A stretch of 64,000 bases of DNA from Blastobasis lacticolella (Eukaryota; Arthropoda; Insecta; Lepidoptera; Blastobasidae). The translations under genes and the position numbers were made by a program. Under the pieces are notes generated by a model. It had not been told where the DNA came from and did no database searches. It worked only from the letters and a program-made list of their open reading frames with translations. The stretch lies in the NCBI GenBank assembly GCA_905147135.1, contig LR990059.1:13601001-13665000 (forward strand). Reading direction: 5' to 3'. Shown here one piece after another: positions 46,198 to 54,882 of this stretch; the stretch's first letter is position 1, and the number at the start of each line of letters is the position of its first letter.

Positions 46198-47082
46198 AGG
46201 CCTTGCCACACACAAAGCTCGGCGCGAGCGCGGCTCGGGCGCGGCGCGATGCTGGCGCGTTGCCTAGGCAACGATCGCACCGCGCTCGCGCCGCGCTGTC
46301 GTTGCCTAGCAACTATCGCGCCGCGCTGTCGTTGCCTAGCAAATATCGCACCGCGCTCGCGCCGAGCTCACGCCACGCCGGCACCGCGCCGCCAGGGGTG
46401 GACTAACGAACAAAGCGGGAAAGGCGGCCTGCCCCAGGCCTCTGGTCCAGGGGGGCCTCCAAACGTCTCCAAGTTGCCTTGATCAAATCCTATACAAGGC
46501 TTTAAAATATGCTTAGAACATATCGAAGAGGTGGTTCGGAGTTGTGACAGGGGCGTAGCTATCGCCGTATCACTATTCAAACAGAATTAAGATCAGGGTC
46601 GAGGACCCCCTCCGCCAAAGAAGTAATTTTAACTAAATAAATAAAAACACTTAAACATACAAATGTGAACTGAATAAAAAGCTTGTAAAATTACATCAAA
46701 CTTCTTAAACTGGGGGCCTTATAAAGGTTGTCCGCCCCGGGCCTCTGATGGACTTAGTCCGGTACTGCCGGCGTCGCGCCAACAAAGTGTTGCCAATGTA
46801 CGCTATTTATCGCCATTTGGGGTATTCGAGATTAAAATTAGCGACGAAAAAATTGTAATGGTGAATTGTTTAGGCTATCTCAGGCTTTGGGCCAAGGTAC
46901 ATAAATAAACATAATCTAAACCCGACGGTTTCGCGGATGATTGTGGGTTCCAAGTACATTTACCTACTATAATAGGACCACGATTAGTCCGAATCAACTG
47001 ACAGTGGTAGAAAATATAAAATGTGGATATGGCAATATCTATTGGATAATCTGTCCTTGTCAGTCATTGTCCATTATTATTT

Positions 47083-47542
47083 AGGCGATCCGCACACTGG
47101 AACGCAGCACCGTACAGTTGTGCGTGAGGTGCGTTAGTGCGTGACATAAAGTTATTTGAGCTGTCATCGGTTTCTATGGAAATTACTCATAGACGAACAC
47201 ACTGACAACACATCCACGCGCGTTCGTGCGGATCCGTAGTTTTTTTTCTTTGCAACATTTGACACGGGCTGCGGGTCAGATAAGTTTTTGGCGCTGTACT
47301 TTCCACATAAAAAGGCGTCAAATAGGCCGCTGCTGTGAAGTGAGGTCTCCAGGATTGTCAAATAGGTATTCCGTTACTCAGTTCTCAAATTATTTTTCGC
47401 CTAAATAATATAAATTTATGAAAAGATTATAACAATTTGGAGAATTCCTAAATTTTTTATTGTATATAAAACTTATATAAAAATTATACATATTTCCAAA
47501 TTTCGCCAGAATGAACGCTGCGCTCCAATGTGCCAATCGCCT
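47083..47542. mobile_element. 460-bp MITE
   Basis: AGGCGATCCGCACACTGGAA at the left and the complement of GCTCCAATGTGCCAATCGCCT at the right match in about 21 of 26 positions including GCAGC. Flanks are TTA-like on the left and TCA on the right. Non-coding interior. Confidence 0.6.
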
Positions 47543-48129
47543 CAACAATATTTTTCAAGTCTGTCAAATTATTTGTTATGACTTTTATGAATGACGTTCT
47601 ATGACGGATAAAAGACATAGCATTAGTTGCCATACAGAAATTTTTTTTTTTTTAAAGCGATTCGGTCTTAGCGTGGTCCTACTATACTGCTCTTGCTGAC
47701 ACTAGCACCCATAGAGCTATACATCTTGATGCGGTTGAACGAACAAATAACTCTGACGGTTACCGTAGTCAATAAAACAGCGCCGTCTACAGTGCCACAA
47801 AAATGTCTGACCGGGTAACAGCATCGCTGTTGTTGGCATTGACATAACATTTCAAAACGGCAACACTTAGTTCCGGTTTTGGCCACCGGATCGAATAGGT
47901 TTGTCAACAATCTTGTCTAGCCGCCAGATATAACATTGTTAACGCGTACAAGAATTTGTATGGACAGTGGTAACCATTCCAATAGCTATGTTTATTTATT
48001 TATTTATTTATTAATCCTTACAATATTTCGTACATTCTGTCTTACTTATAGTTACCCTGCCAAACTGCATAACAGTTTGTTGGCAATGGTGTTTCTCTCG
48101 TAATACAATCCGGATAACGCTTACAACTG
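47543..48129. other. Spacer inside the Harbinger-like insertion
   Basis: Contains a T15 run at about 47641 and a (TTTA)n run at about 47990-48012; no gene. Confidence 0.5.
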
Positions 48130-48728
48130 GTTAACAAATTCATCACTTAGTTTTACTTACACAACCAACTTGTAATCCTGTGCATACACAATAAGTGGAG
48201 CCATACAGATAGTTCATTACATACTCATATACTACACCACTATACACCCCGGGACGGGTCCCAAGGTATACAACGGTGCAACACATGATCATGAATACCG
48301 TGCGACGGTTGCTCATTGGGTGGACCCAACGAGCAACCGGCACACAGCACTGCATAGGTACAAATCTGTGAATGTCTTTAACTCACACAAGCAACCCATA
48401 TGAGCTAGTCTTGAGCATATATAATAATAAATAGAGCCATACAGATAGATCATTACATACCCATATATTACACCACTATACACCCCGGGACGGGTCCCAA
48501 GGTATACAACGGTGCAACACACAAGCATGAATACCGTGCGACGGCTGCTCATTGGGTGGGCCCAACGAGCAACCGCCACACAGCACCACGCAGATACACC
48601 TCTGTACATGTCTTTTACTTACACAACCAACCCACATGAGCTAATCTTGTGCATATACAATAAGTGGAGCCTATAAAATAATAAATGCAGAATGCATACA
48701 TAAAAATGGAGCCATACAGATAGTTCAT
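48130..48728. repeat. Tandem repeat of about 236 bp, two and a half units
   Basis: CACCCCGGGACGGGTCCCAA recurs at 48245 and 48481; a third partial unit begins at about 48700 and resumes after the RTE insertion at 50860 (CACCCCGAGATGGGTCCCAA at 50887). Each full unit holds a hairpin (GTTGCTC or GCTGCTC ... GAGCAAC) around ATTGGGTGG-CCCAAC. Confidence 0.8.
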
Positions 48729-50848
48729 CATCATCATATCAGCCAGAAGACGCCCACTGCTGGGCATAGGCCTCCCCCAGAGATCTCCACAAAGACCGGT
48801 CCTGTGCTTTCCGCATCCAGCTGGTACCCGCGATCCTTACCAGGTCGTCGGTCCACCTTGTAGGAGGCCTACCCACGCTGCGTCCACCGGCACGTGGTCG
48901 CCACTCGAGAACTTTACTGCCCCATCGGCCATCTGTTCTTCGAGCTATGTGCCCTGCCCACTGCCACTTCAGTCTGGCAATCCTTAGAGCTATGTCGGTG
49001 ACCTTGGTTCGCTTGCGGATCTCCTCATTTCTGACTCGATCGCGCAAAGAAACTCCGAGCATAGCTCTTTCCATTGCCCTTTGGGCAACAGTGAGCTTTC
49101 TTATAAGGCCCATAGTGAGTGGCCACGTTTCAGCTCCGTAAGTCATCACTGGCAACACACATTGGTCAAAGACCTTCGTCTTGAGACACTGCGGTAATTG
49201 GGACGAAAATATGTGGCGTAGCTTCCCGAACGCTGCCCAACCGAGTTGGATTCGTCGATTGACCTCTTTCTCGAAATTGGACCTACCTAGCCGGACTATT
49301 TGTCCTAGGTATGTATAGTCGTCAACAACTTCAAGTGGAGTGCCTCCAACTGTCACTGGAGTAGGCACAACATGGACATTCGACATAATTTTCGTCTTGT
49401 CCATGTTCATTTTAAGACCTACTTGTTGAGAGGCACTACAGAGGTCATCGAGCATTTTGCCCAAGTCTTCCAGGGTTTCAGCCATGACTACGATATCGTC
49501 AGCAAATCTGAGGTGCGTGAGGTACTCGCCGTTAATATTGATGCCAAGTCCGTCCCAGTCCAGAAGCCTAAAGATATCCTCCAGTGCAGCGGTGAACAAC
49601 TTCGGTGATATGACATCACCTTGTCTAACACCTCGCTGCAGCTGAATAGGTTCTGTGGTCTTGTCCTGGAGACGAACTGACATAGTGGCGTTTTCGTACA
49701 AACACTTCAGTGCTTCGATATATCGATAGTCAATTTGGCACCGCTGTAGAGACTGGAGCACCGCCCAAGTTTCGATCGAATCGAAGGCTTTCTCATAGTC
49801 CACAAACGCCAAGCATAATGGCCGGTTATACTCTTCGGTCTTCTGTACAACCTGCCGCAGCGTATGTATGTGGTCTATGGTACTAAAACCTTTTCGGAAT
49901 CCGGCTTGTTCGGGAGGCTGGAAGTCATCAAACCTGCGTGCGAGACGATTCGTAATGACTCTCGAAAACAGCTTATAGACATGGGTCAGCAGCGATATTG
50001 GTCTGAAGTTCTTCAAGAGAGCCTTATCACCTTTCTTGAAGAACAATATGACTATGCTTCTGTGCCATGCTTCCGGCGTTTTGCCCTCGAGGATGACGGA
50101 ATTGAACAGCTTCTGAAGGGTCTTAAGCACAGGTTTGCCACCAGCTTTCAGAAGCTCAGCCGTAATTCCATCATCACCCGGCGCCTTGTTGTTCTTAAGC
50201 TGTTTGAGAGCCATACTAATCTCGTACAGGCTGATGTCCGGGATATCTTCGGTGTAGTGTCGGGTCAACTTGGCTCTGGGGTCTTTTGCCATACTGGTAA
50301 CAGGTGCCCGTGTTGTCGTGTATAACTGTCCATAGAACCTCTCGACTTCCCTCAAAACCTCGGACTTGGTCGAAACAACTCTGCCGTCATCCGTTTTCAG
50401 TCTCGTCAACTGGCTCTGTCCAATCGACAGATCTCTCGCAAAGACTTTAGAGCCTTTGTTCCGCTCGATCGCCGCCTCAATATTGGTAGTATTGAAGCGG
50501 CGTATGTCGCGAGTCAGAGACTTGGAGATCTGTCGATTAAGTCGCCTAAATTGAGAGACATCATCAGGGGACTGCAGAGTCATTCCGCGTCTTTCTTCGA
50601 TGAGTTTGAGGGTATCGTCAGAGATTTTGTTTGTTCTGTTTGTACGGCAGGCCTTATAAAACTTTGACCCAACCGTATAGACAGTTTCCACGAACCTGTT
50701 ATTATAGTCGTCCACGTCGACGCACTCTCCTAGGCACTCGAAGCGATTTTGTAATTCGAGTTGAAAGCTCTCGGGGTTTTGGATTTGGATGGGTATAGGC
50801 CATCAGACCAACCATTGTTATGAACTATCTGTTGGCCATTAGGCCAAC
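48729..50848 (-). mobile_element. RTE-type LINE, 5'-truncated, with 11-13 bp target duplication
   Basis: AGATAGTTCAT (extendable to 13 bp) flanks it at 48718-48728 and 50849-50859. The 3' end has a TGATGATG tail (plus-strand CATCATCATATCAG). The endonuclease half is missing. A 21-bp perfect hairpin sits at the 5' junction (50817-50862). Confidence 0.88.
48739..50715 (-). CDS. RTE-type LINE ORF2 fragment: reverse transcriptase, uninterrupted
   Basis: 658 codons without stop or shift. Motifs in order: NNKAPGDDGITAELLKAGG (about 180), NFRPISLLTHVYKLFSRVI (about 240), QAGFRKGFSTIDHI, FVDYEKAFDSIE (catalytic Asp), VRQGDVISPKLF, HLRFADDIVVMAE (F-A-D-D), GLKMNMDKTK, YLGQIVRLG, YGAETWPLT, and the RTE C-terminal signature LKWQWAGHIARR with GRPPTRWTDDL. 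Enzymatically the RT looks intact, but without its endonuclease and promoter it cannot move on its own. The true start is upstream in the missing part. Confidence 0.88.
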   Translation of the reverse strand: MDDYNNRFVETVYTVGSKFYKACRTNRTNKISDDTLKLIEERRGMTLQSPDDVSQFRRLNRQISKSLTRDIRRFNTTNIEAAIERNKGSKVFARDLSIGQSQLTRLKTDDGRVVSTKSEVLREVERFYGQLYTTTRAPVTSMAKDPRAKLTRHYTEDIPDISLYEISMALKQLKNNKAPGDDGITAELLKAGGKPVLKTLQKLFNSVILEGKTPEAWHRSIVILFFKKGDKALLKNFRPISLLTHVYKLFSRVITNRLARRFDDFQPPEQAGFRKGFSTIDHIHTLRQVVQKTEEYNRPLCLAFVDYEKAFDSIETWAVLQSLQRCQIDYRYIEALKCLYENATMSVRLQDKTTEPIQLQRGVRQGDVISPKLFTAALEDIFRLLDWDGLGININGEYLTHLRFADDIVVMAETLEDLGKMLDDLCSASQQVGLKMNMDKTKIMSNVHVVPTPVTVGGTPLEVVDDYTYLGQIVRLGRSNFEKEVNRRIQLGWAAFGKLRHIFSSQLPQCLKTKVFDQCVLPVMTYGAETWPLTMGLIRKLTVAQRAMERAMLGVSLRDRVRNEEIRKRTKVTDIALRIARLKWQWAGHIARRTDGRWGSKVLEWRPRAGGRSVGRPPTRWTDDLVRIAGTSWMRKAQDRSLWRSLGEAYAQQWASSG

Positions 50849-50862
50849 AGATAGTTCATAAC
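50817..50862. repeat. 21-bp perfect hairpin at the RTE 5' junction
   Basis: 50817-50837 and 50842-50862 are exact complements around ATTA. The right arm includes the target duplication, so the left arm is an inverted copy of target DNA. Confidence 0.9.
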
Positions 50863-50910
50863 ATATCCATATATTACACCACTATACACCCCGAGATGGG
50901 TCCCAAGAGA

Positions 50911-51689
50911 TGTGTAATACGTCGTTGGATAGCTATTTTCAAGCTGAACAAAAGTAACTATGGCGCTTGTTCCAAATATTAGTCCGTTCCGGTTTATGCT
51001 GTACTATACATATTACAGTAATAAGTATTTTTTTCTGTTCTACCCACATTTAATAGTCAGAACTAAATCCACGGTGTTATACCGCCAGTGCAAAGTTACA
51101 TCGTGCGCATGCATGTAAGACGGCCAAATCAAAAACAATCAGATGGAGTGCATTGAATTTGATTGAAGATACCAACTAATTATGGCCGTTTTTTTTTTGC
51201 AATAAACACTGAAATATTTATTGCAAATGCTAAAAACATAAGTTTTACAAATAATACATGATGTTTATTATACTTTACATAAAAAAGATACTCCATTGCT
51301 GTTTTTGGTTGCTGCTTATCGGAATTGCGTACGAATTAGAGGCAGCCTCAGGTTGAGGCACGCACTAAAATATAAATATATAAATTACAAAAAAATTCTA
51401 CCATAAATATTTAAAAAACTCCAAAAAAATTCTACCGTAAATATTTAATAATTTCACCTGGCAAGTGCGTTTTGAAAAATGTCAAAGACACAAATACGTA
51501 AGAGTGGGTTACTTAAGCCCGCGGGGACTATTCTAGCGACAAATCCCGGTTCAGCCGCTAGCGATAAATCTGTTAGAAAAAAGTCGAATTTGATTCTGTA
51601 TGGCGGTAAGTCAATTGTACACGAACAAGAAGAACTACGATCCATGGCCATGAAGTAAGCTTTGGGCAATTGTTCGTCTATTTTATACT
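50911..51689. other. Non-coding stretch
   Basis: AT-rich. A minus-strand 71-codon frame (51669-51454) has no recognisable domain. Confidence 0.4.
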
Positions 51690-51908
51690 GAACTAGCGGA
51701 CCCGACAGACGTTGTCCTGTCTACACGTCTTTAATTTGAAAATTTCAAACTTTTTTTAATAAGCTAAAACATTCTGACAAAATTGTGAATCTAAACCATT
51801 CCCAGATCCCCTTGAATACACACAAAAAATTTCATCAAAATCGGTCCAGTCGTTTGAGAGAAGTTCAGTGACATACACACTCACAGAAGAATTATATATA
51901 TAAAGATA
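51690..51908 (+). mobile_element. RTE-like 3' tail with (TA)n end
   Basis: Contains TTTCATCAAAATCGGTCCAG, then TCGTTTGAGAGAAG and TTATATATATAAAGAT, a 3'-end sequence common to lepidopteran RTE LINEs and derivatives. It directly abuts the truncated 5' end of the next LINE. Confidence 0.65.
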
Positions 51909-53256
51909 TTACTCGAGGATCGCCAGCTGATCAGTGACCGTCAATATGGCTTTCGTCATGGTCGCTCAGCTTCCTTCGCTGACCTTCTTGTGTACCTAAC
52001 ACACCGGTGGGCTGAGGCTGTCGAGAGCAAGGGGGAGGCTCTGGCTGTCGGTCTTGATATAGCCAAGGCATTTGATCGGGTCTGGCACAGGGCACTGCTA
52101 ACAAAACTCCCGAAGTACGGTATCCCCGAGGGGCTCTGCAATTGGGTATCCAGCTTTCTGTCTGGACGGAGCATCCAAGTCGTTGTCGACGGATGCTGCT
52201 CCGATACCAAGACCATTAATTCTGGAGTACCCCAAGGTTCAGTGCTATCTCCCACGCTGTTTCTTCTGCATATCAATGATATGCTGAATATTCCCAGTAT
52301 TCATTGCTATGCAGATGACAGTACTGGAGATGCTTGTTATACTGGCCGTGCGAATATCCCTCGTTCCGTGGTGTCGGAAAGCCGAATAAGACTTGTGTCA
52401 GAGATTGAACACTCCTTGGAGCAAGTTGCTCACTGGGGCAGACTGAACCTAGTGGAATTCAACCCTTCAAAGACACAGGTCTGCGCATTTTCCGCCAAAA
52501 AGGATCCCTTTGTCAATGTGCCGAAGTTCCAAGGGACACCCCTTTCCATCTCAAAAAGTATCGGGATCCTTGGTGTCGACATATCGGATAACGTGCGCTT
52601 CCGGAGTCACCTAGAAGGTAAGGCCAAACTGGCTTCGAAAAAGCTTGGCGTGCTTAACCGGTCCAGGCGATACTTCACCCCAGGGCAGCGCCTGCTGCTG
52701 TACAAGGCACAGGTGCGGCCTCATATGGAGTATTGTTCCCATCTTTGGGCCGGCGAAACTGCCGACCTGCTTAATCCTTTGGACTCCGTACAGAGACGCG
52801 CTGTACGAATTGTCGACGATCCCATACAAACAAGCAAGTTAGAACCACTGGCTAACCGAAGGGACTTTGGCTCCCTGTGTGTGTTCTATCGGCTGTACAA
52901 TGGGGAGTGTTCCGAGGAACTTTTCGATCTGGTGCCCACAGCACAATTCCGCCATCGCACCACCCGCCGTGGGCTGGGTACTCATCCCCACTACGTAGAC
53001 CCTCTGTTGGTCACCACGCGAAGGTTCGAAAGAACGTTTCTCGCTCGTACGATTCGGATGTGGAATGAGCTCCCAGCCACAGTGTTTCCTTTGGACTATG
53101 ACATGGGATCGTTCAAGAGGTATATTAGAGGTCTCTTTAGAGGCGGGCAACGCATTGGTGTCTCCCCTGGTGTTGCTGATGTCCATAGGCGGCGGTGACC
53201 ACTTTCCATCAGGTGGCCCGCTTGCCTGTTTGTCTGCTAAGTAACATAAAAAAAAA
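51909..53256 (+). mobile_element. Jockey/CR1-like LINE, 5'-truncated, with poly-A
   Basis: Same family as 10407-12871, but here the 3' end is complete: stop at 53196-53198, a short 3' UTR with CACTTTCCATCAGGTGGCCC, then an A10 run at about 53247-53256. Confidence 0.88.
51912..53198 (+). CDS. LINE reverse transcriptase fragment, uninterrupted to its natural stop
   Basis: The frame is open from the truncation point (EDRQLISDRQYGFRHGRSA) through LDIAKAFDRVWH, GVPQGSVLSPTLFLLHIND, CYADDSTGDA, LGVDISDNVRF, the C-terminal QRRAVRIVDDP, and MWNELPATVFPLDYD near the end. About 428 codons without a break. It lacks the endonuclease and first RT blocks. Compared with the copy at 10407-11504 it has three residues (SFA) for one (G) after HGRSA. 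Confidence 0.87.
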   Translation, partial: LEDRQLISDRQYGFRHGRSASFADLLVYLTHRWAEAVESKGEALAVGLDIAKAFDRVWHRALLTKLPKYGIPEGLCNWVSSFLSGRSIQVVVDGCCSDTKTINSGVPQGSVLSPTLFLLHINDMLNIPSIHCYADDSTGDACYTGRANIPRSVVSESRIRLVSEIEHSLEQVAHWGRLNLVEFNPSKTQVCAFSAKKDPFVNVPKFQGTPLSISKSIGILGVDISDNVRFRSHLEGKAKLASKKLGVLNRSRRYFTPGQRLLLYKAQVRPHMEYCSHLWAGETADLLNPLDSVQRRAVRIVDDPIQTSKLEPLANRRDFGSLCVFYRLYNGECSEELFDLVPTAQFRHRTTRRGLGTHPHYVDPLLVTTRRFERTFLARTIRMWNELPATVFPLDYDMGSFKRYIRGLFRGGQRIGVSPGVADVHRRR

Positions 53257-53289
53257 AGCGAAATTGAAATCTTAATAAAAAAATCATAA

Positions 53290-53855
53290 TCACCTTGGCG
53301 TTAATGTCCCGATTGTGCTTTTGCGCCCGAAGGCCTGGGATCCGCCTTGACCATGATCCATGTTTTCGCAGATCAGGTAATTACAGTGGAGCTACTGCCA
53401 TCTGACCTTCGTGACCCTGCTACAAGGGGACTCTGACCAGATTGGATCATGGTTACACATTCAGTCGCCTGTATAAATTAAATAAATAAATATTCGTGGA
53501 CAAATTCACACAGCGCCATCTAGCCCCAAAGTAAAGCTTGTGTTATGGGTGCTAGATAAGTGATAAACTACTTAAATACTTTTTAAATACATATTTATTA
53601 TACATAGAACACCCAGACCCGTAACAGAAATTAAAATTCATTATTTCAATTTCTGCCCGGCCGGGAATCGAACCCGGGACCTCTTGCGTGGCAGACCGGC
53701 ATGTTAACCATTGAACCACTCAGGTGTATGTGCAGGTTTCATCACGATGTTTTCCCTCACCGTAAGAGCATCATTGGTACATGGCCGCAGCGGGATTCGA
53801 ACCTGGTACCTCTCGCTTATTAGTCAAATACCCTAACCACTCGGCCACTGAGGCT
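53290..53855 (-). mobile_element. tRNA-derived SINE (family 1), interrupted by SINE family 2
   Basis: 53290-53477 (GGCGTTAATGTCCCGATTGT through CACATTCAGTCGCC) and 53730-53855 (GCAGGTTTCATCACGATGTT through the tRNA head with GGGATTCGAACC) are the two halves of one reverse SINE. Confidence 0.8.
53479..53728 (-). mobile_element. SINE family 2 with tRNA-Gly-like head
   Basis: Minus-strand head reads TGAGTGGTTCAATGGTTAAC then a TGCCAC anticodon-loop-like part and GGGTTCGATTCCCGGCCGGG, clearly derived from tRNA-Gly(GCC). The body follows with a tail of TTTATTTATTTAATTT. Inserted within a family 1 SINE; TGTAT may be the target duplication. Confidence 0.75.
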
Positions 53856-53869
53856 CTCCAGAAATTGAA

Positions 53870-54879
53870 ATGTAAATATTATGGCAATACTTGCATACCA
53901 TAAACCATTTCTTATTATATTACCATCTATTATTACTTATCATCTGGCAGGCCGAAAGATTGTCGAAAGAAATGTAATTTGATATCAATGTGTTTTGTAC
54001 CATTGTGGTGGATAAGATTGAGCGCAATTTTCTGTGTACTGTAGCGGGTACTTAAACAAAACATCTATATCAGCGTTAGACTCTAGCCACCGAATTTTTG
54101 CACTGTAGAATTTGTGCTCTATGTTACGGTATCATTAAAAGTTTGTCTAACTCGACAAATAAGTCGGACTGAAATGTTTTGATTCTGATGTAGGAGAGCT
54201 GTGCCCCCTCATCCTACCTACCTTAGGGGGCCTACCTAGGGAGCAAAATTTGCAGTGTGGTGTCCAACAGAGTAAAATAGCATCGCCGTCCACACTAAGA
54301 GGTGTCGTAAAAGGCGACTTATTTCAGAGGTAGGGCTTACTTTTCCAAGCTTCAGGTTTTTACCTACCTTATATATACTCTTGCAAGCTAGCGAGTAGAG
54401 GGGAATAAAAAGTAAGCCTAAATTCGTCCTCAGGTTCTAAATTATCTGCGTAATGCACCAGTCAAATTAGGAGGAAAGATTCGGACTGTTGGTAAAAAGA
54501 AACGAGTAATTAACCCGCTATTACGACATGTGGGAGTATTACCATCCTAAAAATTCAATTCCCCGAATAATGGAGCAGCCACTCTATGTGTGCCGATTGT
54601 CATAGAAACGCGGTGGCCAAAACTGGAACTGCGGAAAAATATCGACACTTACTTTTGAAATGTATTTGAACTGACATGTCAATCCTAAAAACAGCGCCGC
54701 CGGTACCAGGTCTGATAAGTTTGTGGCACTGCACAGCGCAGGCGCGGCGCCGCGCTCACGCCGGCCTGAGCGCGGCCTGAGCGCGGCGTGAGCGCGGCGC
54801 GATGCTGGCGCGTTGCCTAGGCAACTATCGCACCGCGCTCGCGCCACGCTCGCGCCGAGCTTTGTTTGTGTCAGGGCCT
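53870..54879. other. Right part of the Harbinger-like insertion
   Basis: No gene. GC-rich palindromic repeats of GAGCGCGGC type at 54735-54850 belong to the subterminal region. Confidence 0.5.
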
Positions 54880-54882
54880 TTA

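Larger units (their letters stand above)
46198..54879. mobile_element. 8.7-kb Harbinger-like insertion with TTA target duplication
   Basis: Left end AGGCCTTGCCACAC and right end (complement) AGGCCCTGACACAA continue into a shared CAAAGCTCGGCGCGAGCG; about 29 of 33 terminal bases match. TTA stands at 46195-46197 and at 54880-54882. A 3-bp TWA duplication with AGGCC-type TIRs is the PIF/Harbinger signature. Both ends are followed by GCGCGGCGCGATGCTGGCGC-like sequence and a GTTGCCTAGGCAAC palindrome. No Harbinger transposase or Myb-like protein was found; the interior is other transposons. Confidence 0.75.

Noticed and set aside
46102..46482. 126-codon Arg/Ala-rich plus-strand ORF
   Set aside because: Formed by the GCGC-rich subterminal repeats of the Harbinger-like end.
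48130..48728. CRISPR-like array
   Set aside because: Units are about 236 bp and nearly identical throughout, with no repeat/spacer alternation; eukaryotic context.
53640..53715. Functional tRNA-Gly gene on the minus strand
   Set aside because: The head is clearly tRNA-Gly-derived, but a SINE body follows directly and the same body occurs headless at 34735.
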